This document shows positions 45,348-54,107 of a stretch of DNA of 64,000 nt, in pieces (position 1 is the first letter of the stretch; the number at the start of each line of letters is the position of its first letter). The notes below the pieces were generated by a model, which was given only the letters and a program-made list of their open reading frames with translations, was not told the origin of the DNA and did not search any database. This DNA comes from Candidatus Kuenenia stuttgartensis (GTDB lineage: Bacteria > Planctomycetota > GCA-002687715 > CAIWVZ01). The stretch covers positions 124,001 to 188,000 of the forward strand of contig CAMARR010000003.1 in assembly GCA_945860915.1 (NCBI GenBank), given 5' to 3'. Both the position numbers and the translations under genes were made by a program.

Positions 45348-46681
45348 CAGCGAGGCCTCACGAACAGGTTGCGGAAACGCAGCGTCTCGCCACCACCCGC
45401 TTCGGCCGGCGAGTGTCGTTGAAGTCCGATGAAACCAGACTTCGCTCGTTCCAAAAACGGCTTTGCGCCCTCACTCTCGATCGGGACTATCGAAGTGTCG
45501 ACATCTTTGTGGATTGCAACGCCGTTGAGTTCGACATCAAGCTTCGTGCCCACAAACTTGATGCGATACGTGTTCCAATATCCAACACCTCGAACAGCGT
45601 TCCGATCCGACGGTGCGGCGGAACCATAGAGCCCGCCAGTGAACTGCCATGGCTTCAGTTTCGACTTCGTCACGGCTTCCCAGTTGGCATCGTCCAGGAT
45701 CTGCAATTCGCAACCGGAGAAGGCCGGATTGCCTCCAGCTGGATCCGCTCGCAGGAAAATTCCGCTATTGGCCATGCGCGCGATGCGCCAATCAACCGAG
45801 AACTCAAAGTCTCGGAACAACTCGCTGGTGCGAATATCGCCGTCGCCCGCGCCCGCAACCACGAGACAACCATCCTTGACTTGAATCGAACTCTCGCGGC
45901 CACCCGTGATCTTCCATCCATCCAGCGTCTTTCCATTGATCAGTGGGCGCCAGCCGTCGGCGACTCCTCGATCGTTTGGCGTCAGGTTTCCCGCGTCGTC
46001 GATGGAAAAGGCGGCGGTGTCAAACACCGGCAGGTCCACCATCCGAAGGTTGCGAAATCGCGCGCGCTTTCCTGGAGGATCATTGCGATTACCGTGCACC
46101 TGAATGCCGATGAGCCCGGTGTCGGCGAATCCCGTTGCGTCGGCGGGGAAGCGGTGCGTGGATAGCGGCGCTCCATTCAGCCATGACTCGATGACCATCG
46201 GATTGCCCGTGCAGCGAACCTCGACACGATTCCAGTCGTTGTGACGCCACTTAGATTTCCCATCAGGGTTGTGCTTAATCCAACCATCGGAGTAAATTCC
46301 GCCGATCTCGCCTCCTTCAACAGCGTCGAGTGTGACTTGCGCGCCTTTGGCCTTCGGCGTCATGCGGACAAAAACGCCTGAATCGAAGGGGTCGTCAAGG
46401 CTCACGTCCATCGCAATGGCAAAGCTCGCGTGGGAGGTGGTCGTGTACAACAAGCCGCCCGCGTGGTTTGGCCCCTCGCGGCCCACGAGCACGCCGTCCT
46501 CGACGGTCCACACTGCCCCCCCGTCGTAGCGCCCCCCCGTCGTCGTCCACCCTTCGAGAGACGTCCCGTCGAAGAGCCTCCGCCAAGACGACGTATCGAA
46601 GCGGCTCGCCGCGCGTGAATCTTGCGCGACAAGTCCAGCGGTCAACGTGGCAACTACGGCGGCGATGAGCAGTCTTGGCAT
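45347..46681 (-). CDS. Secreted protein with two DUF1080 (3-keto-disaccharide hydrolase family) domains
   Basis: 444 residues with signal peptide MPRLLIAAVVATLTAGLVA, then Gln; GGGAG 5 bp before ATG. Two DUF1080 (PF06439) repeats: domain 1 begins SWRRLFDGTSLEGWTTTGG (about residues 34-220), domain 2 begins WRPLINGKTLDGWKITGGR (about 245-440). Each continues as VEDGVLVGREG / VKDGCLVVAGAG, FAIAMDVSL / FEFSVDWRI, and SGVFVRM / SGIFLRADPAGG, then a beta-sandwich end. The family is annotated as 3-keto-glycoside hydrolase and has a concanavalin-like fold. Its gene is first in the six-gene run and is divergent from the ThuA-DUF1080 gene with 71 bp between starts. Confidence 0.9.
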   Translation of the reverse strand: MPRLLIAAVVATLTAGLVAQDSRAASRFDTSSWRRLFDGTSLEGWTTTGGRYDGGAVWTVEDGVLVGREGPNHAGGLLYTTTSHASFAIAMDVSLDDPFDSGVFVRMTPKAKGAQVTLDAVEGGEIGGIYSDGWIKHNPDGKSKWRHNDWNRVEVRCTGNPMVIESWLNGAPLSTHRFPADATGFADTGLIGIQVHGNRNDPPGKRARFRNLRMVDLPVFDTAAFSIDDAGNLTPNDRGVADGWRPLINGKTLDGWKITGGRESSIQVKDGCLVVAGAGDGDIRTSELFRDFEFSVDWRIARMANSGIFLRADPAGGNPAFSGCELQILDDANWEAVTKSKLKPWQFTGGLYGSAAPSDRNAVRGVGYWNTYRIKFVGTKLDVELNGVAIHKDVDTSIVPIESEGAKPFLERAKSGFIGLQRHSPAEAGGGETLRFRNLFVRPR

Positions 46682-46752
46682 GGGGGCTCCCTAGGTTGTG
46701 ATTCTAGCCCTCGGTCAGCTCGCTGCACCTATGATGGCCCGAGGAGCTCTCG

Positions 46753-48108
46753 ATGCGACTCATTTCACTTTTCTTAACCGCGCTGCTTGGGATGAACGCC
46801 GTTGCCCAGACACCACGGAAAATCCTGTTCATTTCGCATTCCGCAGGCTTTGTGCACCCCGTCGTCAAACGCCCATCCCCCGGTGCGTTGGCTTTGGCCG
46901 AAACCCGTCTCAAGGAACTGTCGGCTAAGAAATTCGACGTGCAGCTCGCTCAGGACGCAGCGACCATCACGGCCGACTCGCTGCGCGGATTCGACGCGGT
47001 CATCTTCATGACAACCGGTGAGATTCCATTGCCCGAGCCGGTGCGCGATTCGTTGTTCACTTGGCTGAAGTCCGGCGGCGCGCTTGTTGGGATCCACTGT
47101 GCGACGGATACCTACTACAAGGTCTCCAAATGGGCGGACATGATCGGAGGCGTCTTCGCTGGTCATCCATGGACACAGGAGGTCGGCATTCGGGTTGAAC
47201 AGCCGAAGCACCCGTCGGCAGAACACCTCGGCAGCGCGTTCCGCCTCGAGGAGGAGATCTATCAGTTCAAGGATTGGTATCGGGAGCCGTTGGATGTCGT
47301 TCTTTCGCTCGACACGTTGTCGGTCGATGCGACCAAAGGACAACGAAAGGATGGGGACTATGCGCTCGCATGGGGTCGCGCCTGGGGCGAAGGGAGGGTG
47401 TTCTACACGGCGCTCGGGCACGGCCCATCGGCATGGAATGACCCGCGATTCCTCAGACATCTCGAAGGCGGGATCGACTGGGCGCTTTCAAAAGCAGACA
47501 ACCTTCGAACCTCGCGCCCGCCGGGCTCCATCGAGCTAATTGGCGATGGCGTCATACCCAACGGCAGAATGCGCCACCGCAACGGAAGCCCGAGCAAGTG
47601 GATGGCGCAACAAGGTGGCCTAGAGGTAGCCCCGGGGACGGGAAGCCTGGTCGCCGACGCACCGCACCGCGATGCGTCCTTGCATGTCGAGTTCATGATT
47701 CCCGAGATCCTGAGCGATGCGATGGGCCAGGCTCGCGGCAACAGCGGAGTTTTCTTGTCTGATTGCTACGAAATTCAAATTCTCGACGGTTTCGGCCTAC
47801 CACCCATCGCCGATGGATGTGGCTCGATCTACGGCAAGCAAGCGCCAGCGGAGAACGCCGCGCTGAAGCCCCTGAGATGGCAGACATTTGACATCCGGTT
47901 CACCGCTCCCGTTTTCGACGCCACCGGCAAGAAGACGTCGAATGCTCGAGCAACCGTTTGGCACAACGGCATTCCGATCCACCGCGACGTCGAAATCGAT
48001 ACCCCTACTTCAGCTGGCCTAGTCGAGTCCCCGACCGGCGGCGCTTTGCGTCTGCAAGACCATGGCAGCGCAGTGCGCTTTCGCCGCGTTTGGATGACGA
48101 CGCGCTAG
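46753..48108 (+). CDS. ThuA domain-DUF1080 fusion, secreted
   Basis: 451 residues with signal peptide MRLISLFLTALLGMNAVA, then Gln. The N-terminal half is a ThuA-like domain (PRKILFISHSAGFVHPVV; FDAVIFMTTGEIPLPEPVRDSLFTWLKSGGALVGIHCATDTYY; GRVFYTALGHGPSAWNDPRFLRHLEGGIDWAL). From about residue 265 a DUF1080 domain follows (GVIPNGRMRHRNGSPSKW; NSGVFLSDCYEIQILDGFG). ThuA is associated with trehalose/disaccharide use through 3-keto sugars and has a class-I-glutamine-amidotransferase-like fold; its reaction is not settled. Fusion with DUF1080 supports a joint role on a keto-glycoside. The stop interlocks with the convergent lipoprotein gene (CTAG). Confidence 0.9.
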   Translation: MRLISLFLTALLGMNAVAQTPRKILFISHSAGFVHPVVKRPSPGALALAETRLKELSAKKFDVQLAQDAATITADSLRGFDAVIFMTTGEIPLPEPVRDSLFTWLKSGGALVGIHCATDTYYKVSKWADMIGGVFAGHPWTQEVGIRVEQPKHPSAEHLGSAFRLEEEIYQFKDWYREPLDVVLSLDTLSVDATKGQRKDGDYALAWGRAWGEGRVFYTALGHGPSAWNDPRFLRHLEGGIDWALSKADNLRTSRPPGSIELIGDGVIPNGRMRHRNGSPSKWMAQQGGLEVAPGTGSLVADAPHRDASLHVEFMIPEILSDAMGQARGNSGVFLSDCYEIQILDGFGLPPIADGCGSIYGKQAPAENAALKPLRWQTFDIRFTAPVFDATGKKTSNARATVWHNGIPIHRDVEIDTPTSAGLVESPTGGALRLQDHGSAVRFRRVWMTTR

Positions 48109-48635
48109 TTCTGACCGACGGTCAGCGCTCCAGGAAGTGCCACGCCTGTCGACTCCTCGGACCAAGCGATGACGCAAATGCGCCACCCCTGCGGGGTCTT
48201 GACTAAAGTAAAGGCATTCACTCCGCGTGCGAACGGCTCACCTCCGAGCACGCGGCGCGATGCGTACGAACTGAATGCGGTGGCGACGCCGCCGAAAATC
48301 TCGACGCGCGTCACCAGCGGCGACTCAAAGAACGATTCCTGTTGCGAGTTTGCGGTCGCGCCCTTGATGAAGTCGTCGACGGAGAAAGTCCGAGATCGAG
48401 TCGAGCCGTCTTTGGCCCTACCCGAGATTGCAAGGTAGGCGCTCGGCATCATCAGTTCCTTCAATCGATCCCAGTGCCGAGGGACGCCCTTCTCTCCGGA
48501 GACAATGGTGTAGATCTCGTTGACCGTCGCCCGGACGGCCACTTCATCGGCGGTCGGAGACTGATCAGTCGTGGAAACCGACGCGCACCCGGCAAGGCAC
48601 AACACGGCAAACAGCAATAACATTCGGTAGTTCAT
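48105..48635 (-). CDS. SnoaL-like lipoprotein
   Basis: 176 residues from ATG 48635 (AAGGA 6 bp upstream). A lipobox ends the signal (LLLFAVLCLAGC). The rest looks like an NTF2/SnoaL-like cone fold: VRATVNEIYTIVSGEKGVPRHWDRLKELMMPSAYLAISGRA, then VTRVEIFGGVATAFSSYASRR and RGVNAFTLVKTPQGWRICVIAWSEE. Such small domains bind hydrophobic or small ligands or are inactive enzyme folds. The start overlaps the SUMF1-like stop (ATGA), so the two are co-translated. Confidence 0.8.
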   Translation of the reverse strand: MNYRMLLLFAVLCLAGCASVSTTDQSPTADEVAVRATVNEIYTIVSGEKGVPRHWDRLKELMMPSAYLAISGRAKDGSTRSRTFSVDDFIKGATANSQQESFFESPLVTRVEIFGGVATAFSSYASRRVLGGEPFARGVNAFTLVKTPQGWRICVIAWSEESTGVALPGALTVGQN

Positions 48636-49474
48636 TTCTTGTCCTTCGTGGTTCGTTCGATCGTTACCTTGGTCGGAACGGACTCGCAAACGATCCGGAA
48701 TCCCACCATGGGCGCATCAGAGAGCCACCAAGTGCTTTTCGGGATATTGGGATCCGTCGACTGCCAACTTCGTTCCCAGGCCTTTCTTGTTGCCGCCGCG
48801 ACGTTCTTCGGATGGTCAAGGTACGAGCCACCCTTCGTGATGCCTTTCCCGTCCGGAGTCAAACACCACTCCTGCACGTTTCCGTGCAGGTCAAAGAGCC
48901 CCCACGCATTGGCCTTCTTGGTGGTTCCAACAGGGTGAGGAACACCGTCTGAGTTAAGTCCGGTCCACGCGTAGTCGCCCAAGTTCTCGATTGCGGTGCA
49001 ATGTGTTCCAGTCGATCCCGCAAGTGCAAGCAACTCGAATTCCGACTCGGTGGGCAGGCGGAATTTGCCACCCGTTCGCTCGGACAGCCAACCCGCAAAT
49101 GCCGTAGCGCCGCGGAGGCTCACCGAAATGACTGGATACGTTGCATGACCAAGCCCTCTATCCGGAGGGACGTAAGGCTTACTCGGCCGCGTGACGCCAT
49201 CTAAGTCCTTTTCGCCCTCGTTCACATCAAGCAGATAGACGAACGGATCATAGGCGTCCCAGGGAATTTCCGTGGTCGCACACCAAAGTTGGACGCCACC
49301 GAATGCCTTGGCGGGCACAGGAACCATGGACAATGCCCACGTCGAGCCGGGTACGAGAAAAGAGAATCCCGTAGGATTCGATGCACGACTGTCCGGCCGA
49401 CTTGCAGGTCGCGACTCCTGCGCGCCTGCCGTCATCACAAGAAGCAAGAGAGCCCCCATGACTCGCATCTTCAT
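48632..49474 (-). CDS. SUMF1/formylglycine-generating-like protein, probably not catalytic as FGE
   Basis: 280 residues from ATG 49474 (ATG 49468 is also possible). Signal MKMRVMGALLLLVMTAGA, then Gln. C-terminal SUMF1/C-type-lectin-like domain: MVPVPAKAFG, YPVISVSLRGATAFAGWLSERTGGKFRLPTESEFELLALAG, AWGLFDLHGNVQEWCLTPDGKG and GGSYLDHPKNVAAATRKAW. The Cys pair that follows GGS in true formylglycine-generating enzymes is absent (GGSYLDHPKN), so it should not mature the sulfatase. It would bind a ligand or another protein outside the cytoplasm. The start overlaps the divergent apbE-like gene head to head by 11-17 bp. Confidence 0.85.
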   Translation of the reverse strand: MKMRVMGALLLLVMTAGAQESRPASRPDSRASNPTGFSFLVPGSTWALSMVPVPAKAFGGVQLWCATTEIPWDAYDPFVYLLDVNEGEKDLDGVTRPSKPYVPPDRGLGHATYPVISVSLRGATAFAGWLSERTGGKFRLPTESEFELLALAGSTGTHCTAIENLGDYAWTGLNSDGVPHPVGTTKKANAWGLFDLHGNVQEWCLTPDGKGITKGGSYLDHPKNVAAATRKAWERSWQSTDPNIPKSTWWLSDAPMVGFRIVCESVPTKVTIERTTKDKK

Positions 49475-50444
49475 CAATTTGGCCCTGTGCTTCGTCATGG
49501 TTGGATGCGCCTCGCTCGATGAGGCGGCGACCTTTCGGGGATCATACGTCCGCGGTGCAATGGGCACCGTAGCCCGAATCGTGGTTCATGCGCCGACTGA
49601 AGCCGCCGCAGCCCAAGCTGCCACTGAGGGATTCGCGCTCATTGACGAGTTCGAACGGGTACTGACCGACTACCGGCCCGACAGCGAGGTTGCTGAGCTC
49701 GGACGTCAGGCGGGTCGAGGCCCCACCAAGGTAAGCGAGGTCCTCGGCTCCGTTCTTGAACTGTCGATTCGCGAAGCGCGCCGCTCGCACGGTGCCTTTG
49801 ATCCAACGATTTCACCCTTGGTCAAGCTGTGGCGCGAAGCCAGACGTTCGGGTCAGCTTCCTTCGCAAGATTCGCGTGACGTCGCTCGATCGCTCGTGAA
49901 CTATCAGGACATTCAATTCGATCCGGTTCGACGCACAGCGGAGCTGCGGCGCACGGGAATGGCGCTCGACTTTGGTGGCATCGGCAAGGGTTTCACAGCG
50001 GACCGGGTCGTTGCGTTGATGCGATCTCGTGGCTTCAATTCGGCGATGTGCGAAATCGGTGGGGACTTCGCGCTCGGTGACGCGCCGCCCGGCACCGTTG
50101 GATGGCGGATCGGGGCTGGTGACGGTGGGCCATCACTGACGCTGTCAAACTGCGGCGTGGCGACCAGCGGAGACGTCGAACAGCATGTGGACATCGGCGG
50201 CGTGCGCTACTCGCATATTGTAGATCCCAAGACTGGCCTAGGGCTCACAAGCCGCGCTCGAGTCGCAGTCGTTGCAGAAGACGGCACCACCGCAGATGCT
50301 CTCGCGACAGCCTTGAGCGTGCTTGGACCGAAGGATGGCTTTGCCATCCTCCCGGCAGGGGCCGCCGCACGGATCGCCTTCGGGCTCGTCAGCCCTCAGG
50401 TGTCTACGACGCCGAACTATCAGAAATTGTCAGCATCGCGATAG
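49458..50444 (+). CDS. apbE: ApbE-like FAD:protein FMN transferase, lipoprotein
   Basis: 328 residues from ATG 49458; the track's 49272 start reads through the divergent gene. Lipobox in MTRIFINLALCFVMVGC. ApbE marks are MGTVARIVVHAP, SRAHGAFDPTI-like RSHGAFDPTISPLVKLWR, the full MALDFGGIGKGFTADRVVALM, MCEIGGDFALGD, and SHIVDPKTGLGLTSRARVAVVAEDGTTADALATALSVLG. This copy keeps all family motifs and sits outside the cytoplasmic membrane, the usual place of ApbE. It would attach FMN to Thr/Ser of periplasmic flavoproteins; no substrate protein with the usual FMN-binding domain is visible in the window. Its end overlaps the convergent TIM-barrel gene by 25 bp. Confidence 0.92.
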   Translation: MTRIFINLALCFVMVGCASLDEAATFRGSYVRGAMGTVARIVVHAPTEAAAAQAATEGFALIDEFERVLTDYRPDSEVAELGRQAGRGPTKVSEVLGSVLELSIREARRSHGAFDPTISPLVKLWREARRSGQLPSQDSRDVARSLVNYQDIQFDPVRRTAELRRTGMALDFGGIGKGFTADRVVALMRSRGFNSAMCEIGGDFALGDAPPGTVGWRIGAGDGGPSLTLSNCGVATSGDVEQHVDIGGVRYSHIVDPKTGLGLTSRARVAVVAEDGTTADALATALSVLGPKDGFAILPAGAAARIAFGLVSPQVSTTPNYQKLSASR

Positions 50445-51337
50445 CTCTTCACGACAGCGAGCTCGCCTTCCGTTCCACCAATCGAATTTCCGTGTTCCAT
50501 CCCAAGGATGCCCTTGAAGCCCTTCGAGTGAATGTGCTTAAAGATGTTGCGGTAGTTCATCTCGCCGGTTCCAGGCTCGTTGCGCCCTGGATTGTCGCCA
50601 ATCTGAAAATAGGCGACCTCAGACCAAGCCTTGTTGATGTTGGGAATGATGTTGCCTTCAGTGATTTGCTGGTGATACATATCAAAGAGGATCTTGCATG
50701 AAGGACTGTTCACTGCACGGCAAATCAAGAAGGCCTGTGGAATCTTCGTCAGGAAAAGCCCAGGGTGATCGCGAAACGGGTTGAGTGCTTCGAGCACCAT
50801 GACAAGGCCCGCCTTCTCGCAAATCTCCGCCGCGTAGCGGAGGTTCTCGATCACGTTGGCAGTCTGATAATCCCACTCTAGTCGCTGGTCGTAGCGCCCG
50901 GGAACCACCGTCGTCCACGTTGCGCCCACGCGCTTGCCGATCTCAACCGCTTGCGTCATCTCCTTCTTGATGGTCTCACGGACGGACTTGTCCGATGAGG
51001 CGTACGTCACCTTGCCGAATTCGGCATGACTTACGAAGACCCCCATGCGCATTCCGTGCTTGTCTAGTCCCTTTCGAATGCGCTCCTGTTCTGCAACAGG
51101 ACGGTTTCTCATGTCGTTATCTTCGATAGCCCGAAATCCCTGGTCTGCCATGAAGGCGAGCTCGCCATCGATGTCGTTTTTCCCATGTCCTCCGAACATG
51201 CCGAAATGAGGTGCATAGTCCAGCTTGAACAATGCGCCGGTAGATCGTTCGCCATCCGCGATGACCGATGCGGATGTACCTCCGACGAGAGCTGCCGCGG
51301 TTGCCGACTTAAGAAACGAGCGACGATCAAGAGTCAT
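50420..51337 (-). CDS. Hydroxypyruvate-isomerase-like TIM-barrel protein, Tat-exported
   Basis: 305 residues, AAAGGAGC 6 bp before ATG 51337. Tat leader DRRSFLKSATAAALVGGTSA. TIM-barrel metal residues appear in order: VLEALNPF (Glu), CKILFDMYHQQITEGN (Asp, His), YFQIGDNPGR (typical HI-D site replaced by Q-I-D), and GILGMEHGN (Glu). The family Hyi/hydroxypyruvate isomerase-like converts or epimerises small keto-acids and sugars. Export by Tat is notable for such an enzyme. It is the last gene of the four-gene run 55367-50420, 17 bp after a GMO gene. Confidence 0.85.
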   Translation of the reverse strand: MTLDRRSFLKSATAAALVGGTSASVIADGERSTGALFKLDYAPHFGMFGGHGKNDIDGELAFMADQGFRAIEDNDMRNRPVAEQERIRKGLDKHGMRMGVFVSHAEFGKVTYASSDKSVRETIKKEMTQAVEIGKRVGATWTTVVPGRYDQRLEWDYQTANVIENLRYAAEICEKAGLVMVLEALNPFRDHPGLFLTKIPQAFLICRAVNSPSCKILFDMYHQQITEGNIIPNINKAWSEVAYFQIGDNPGRNEPGTGEMNYRNIFKHIHSKGFKGILGMEHGNSIGGTEGELAVVKSYRDADNF

Positions 51338-51354
51338 GGGTGCTCCTTTGGGGA

Positions 51355-52665
51355 TTAGACGAGGCGCGTGCGACCAGGAACGGCGACAGGAGGGACAACA
51401 AGCTGACCGGAAGCCATGTCCTTCGGGAATGTGTCGAGCGATGACTTGTTCATTGCGAAGTCAAACGTCACCTCTTGCCCTGTGTAGGCAGACATTCGTG
51501 CCATGATCGCGAGCATCGTGGATTCTGCAATCTGACGCGACTCATTCAACGGATGTCCTGCATGAATGGACGCGATCAGGTCCATATGTTCCTGAACATA
51601 GGGATCGGTGTAGTTTCCACCCTTGTACTCCCAGATTGCAGCGCCCTTGGGCCCGTGAGCTGCCAACTTGTTCGGTGCCCACCCATGTCCTTTCGTGCCG
51701 CTGATGTACTCGCCTACACGGCCTGCCGAGCCGTCAATCTGGCGGCTGTACGACGCCGCATGACGCCCATCGGCCCACTCATAGTCGACCGCAAAGTGGT
51801 CAAAGATATGTCCAAACGCCGCGTCTGTGCGAACCTGTCGGCCTCCGAGCGATACACACTTTGAAGGTGGCCCGCCCATAGCCCAGCACATGACGTCCAG
51901 ATTGTGGACATGCTGTTCGACGATGTGATCTCCCGAAAGCCATGTGAAATAGAGCCAATTGCGACACTGCCATTCGAGATCGGTCATTGTCGGCGTGCGC
52001 TCTTTGTGCCAAAGCGCACCTTGATTCCAGTAGACAGCACACGATACGACATCCCCGATAGCTCCGTCACCGATCGCCTTCATCATCTCGACATACGGCT
52101 TTTGATGTCGACGCTGAGTTCCCGCCACAAACCCCTTCTTCTTGAGATCGAGGATCTTCGCGGCCTCCATAACTTTGCGAACGCCGACTGGATCCACGGC
52201 CACGGGCTTCTCTGCGAAAATATGCTTGCCCGCCTGAGCCGCCGCAAGAATTTGATCGGGACGAAATCCCGGCGGGGTTGCGAGAATCACCAAGTCGCAA
52301 TCGGTAGCGAGCACTTGGCGGTACGCCTCGTAACCAACAAAGCACCGTTCAGGCGGGAGGTCGACACGTCCTCCATACTTGTCTTTCTCTTCACTCGCGA
52401 TCTGATTCAGATAGTCCCGGCAGCTGTTGACGCGATCCTGAAACGCGTCAGCCAACGCGACGATACGCACCGAAGGGTGGGCATCGAGGCAATTTACCGC
52501 GGCACCTGTCCCGCGCCCGCCACAACCAATGACACCGACTTTTAGGACTTCGCGCCCCTCGGCAAACAGACCAAGTGGCTTGGCATCTGCGGCCGCAAGG
52601 GCTGCCGCACCGAGGGCAACTGAACTCGTAAGGAAGTGTCTACGTGTGGTTTCCTGATGCGACAT
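51355..52665 (-). CDS. Gfo/Idh/MocA oxidoreductase, Tat-exported
   Basis: 436 residues from ATG 52665 (GGAG 10 bp upstream). Tat leader TTRRHFLTSSVALGAAALAA. NAD(P) fold VLKVGVIGCGGRGTGAAVNCL, LVILATPPGFRPDQILAAAQAGKHIFAEKPVAVDPVGV (motif EKP), then TWLSGDHIVEQHVHNLDVMCWAMGG with the conserved His pair of the secreted GMO group. C-terminal domain with QIAESTMLAIMARMSAYTGQEVTFD. Paired with a TIM-barrel gene 17 bp downstream, which is also Tat-exported; so both oxidation and isomerisation may take place in the periplasm. Confidence 0.92.
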   Translation of the reverse strand: MSHQETTRRHFLTSSVALGAAALAAADAKPLGLFAEGREVLKVGVIGCGGRGTGAAVNCLDAHPSVRIVALADAFQDRVNSCRDYLNQIASEEKDKYGGRVDLPPERCFVGYEAYRQVLATDCDLVILATPPGFRPDQILAAAQAGKHIFAEKPVAVDPVGVRKVMEAAKILDLKKKGFVAGTQRRHQKPYVEMMKAIGDGAIGDVVSCAVYWNQGALWHKERTPTMTDLEWQCRNWLYFTWLSGDHIVEQHVHNLDVMCWAMGGPPSKCVSLGGRQVRTDAAFGHIFDHFAVDYEWADGRHAASYSRQIDGSAGRVGEYISGTKGHGWAPNKLAAHGPKGAAIWEYKGGNYTDPYVQEHMDLIASIHAGHPLNESRQIAESTMLAIMARMSAYTGQEVTFDFAMNKSSLDTFPKDMASGQLVVPPVAVPGRTRLV

Positions 52666-52778
52666 GACTGGCAACTCCGTTCGGGATGACTGAATCATGG
52701 AGCCCGGGGCATTTCCGCGGGGAGCACCGGCCGCGACGAACGTTGTTTTTCTGCCTCAGAGTTTCACTGCTGTGACGA

Positions 52779-54095
52779 CTAATCGTCGAGTGGAGCACCA
52801 GCGCGATCCTTAAGAACCACGGCCCCAACGATCAACGACATCCCAGCGACCGCCATGGGGTACCACAAGCCGGCGGATGTCGATTTGGTCTGGGCGACGA
52901 GCGACGTGCCGATGAGGGGCACCAATCCCCCGAAGACACCATTCCCAAGATGGTACGGAAGCGACATTGACGTGTAACGAATACGCGTCGGGAACATCTC
53001 AACTAGGAATGCCGCGATGGGGCCGTAGCTCAACGCAACGATTCCAACCAGCGCAGCTATCAGAAGGACAAGCGTCGTCATATCCGGGTTCGCAGGGTCG
53101 AGAGCCGCGCGTTCCATCGCGCGAAAAATAGGGAACCAACAAACGAGTGCCGTAGCGAAGCCACCCAAGATGAGTGGCTTCCGCCCGACACGATCCGACA
53201 ACGCCCCCGCCAGGATGAAGCACGGTGTCCCGAGAACCAACCCGATCGCGACGACAGTCGTCGCTTTGATGAGATCCAACTTCAACACGGTTTGAAGAAA
53301 GTACAACGAATAGAACTGCCCCGTATACCACACGACACCCTGACCAGCTGTCGCGCCGAAGAGTGCGACGGCGACGGCCTTCAGGTTCGCGCGATTGGTG
53401 AGAGTTTCCTTTAGCGGATTGGCCGAGGACTTTCCCGCCGCCTTCATGCGGAGAAATGTAGGAGACTCACCAAGCTTGGCTCGAATGAAGTACGAAAAAA
53501 CCACCAAGAGGATTGAAAGCAGGAATGGAATCCTCCACCCCCACGCCGAGAACGATGCCTCACCGAGCTGAGTGCGACACAGGAGAATCACTCCAAGAGA
53601 CATCAACAGTCCGAGTGTGGCGGTCGTCTGGATGAACGAGGTGTAGAAACCACGGCGGTGGTTGGGGGCGTGCTCGGCAACATAGGTTGCGGCACCTCCA
53701 TACTCGCCTCCCATTGCGAGGCCCTGAAGAAGCCTAAGTAGCAACAGCAGAATCGGCGCGAGGATTCCGGCCTGCTCATAAGTTGGCAAGAGTCCAATTG
53801 CGGTCGTCGAAAGGCCCATCACCAGTAACGTCACAAGAAACGCGTGTTTTCGACCAACAACGTCACCCAATCGCCCGAAGACCAACGCACCGAAGGGTCG
53901 CACGACGAATCCCGTCGCAAACGTGGCGAGCGTCGACAGCAAGGCAGTCGTTGGGTTGCCCTTCGGAAAGAAGGCTCCGCTCATGATGGTCGCGAGCGAC
54001 CCGAAGATATAGAAGTCGTACCACTCGATCATCGTGCCGGCTGATGACGCCGCGATGACCGTCCAGATTCCGTCTGACTTCGCTTCTTTCGCCAT
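52779..54095 (-). CDS. MFS transporter, metabolite:H+ symporter (MHS/ProP) family
   Basis: 438 residues from ATG 54095; TTG 54107 is in frame too and gives 442. About 12 membrane helices. MHS marks are SSAGTMIEWYDFYIFGSLATI near the start, VVRPFGALVFGRLGDVVGRKHAFLVTLLVMGLST, and RLLQGLAMGGEYGGAATYVAEHAP. The MHS group takes up organic acids, betaines and some other small molecules with protons. In the four-gene run it lies between the DUF1080 gene and the GMO gene, so it may import the released product. The gap to the GMO start is 113 bp and could hold a promoter. Confidence 0.9.
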   Translation of the reverse strand: MAKEAKSDGIWTVIAASSAGTMIEWYDFYIFGSLATIMSGAFFPKGNPTTALLSTLATFATGFVVRPFGALVFGRLGDVVGRKHAFLVTLLVMGLSTTAIGLLPTYEQAGILAPILLLLLRLLQGLAMGGEYGGAATYVAEHAPNHRRGFYTSFIQTTATLGLLMSLGVILLCRTQLGEASFSAWGWRIPFLLSILLVVFSYFIRAKLGESPTFLRMKAAGKSSANPLKETLTNRANLKAVAVALFGATAGQGVVWYTGQFYSLYFLQTVLKLDLIKATTVVAIGLVLGTPCFILAGALSDRVGRKPLILGGFATALVCWFPIFRAMERAALDPANPDMTTLVLLIAALVGIVALSYGPIAAFLVEMFPTRIRYTSMSLPYHLGNGVFGGLVPLIGTSLVAQTKSTSAGLWYPMAVAGMSLIVGAVVLKDRAGAPLDD

Positions 54096-54107
54096 AACGG
54101 TTTTCAA

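Noticed and set aside
51904-52545. 213-residue plus-strand ORF
   Set aside because: Antisense to a Gfo/Idh/MocA gene with full family motifs.
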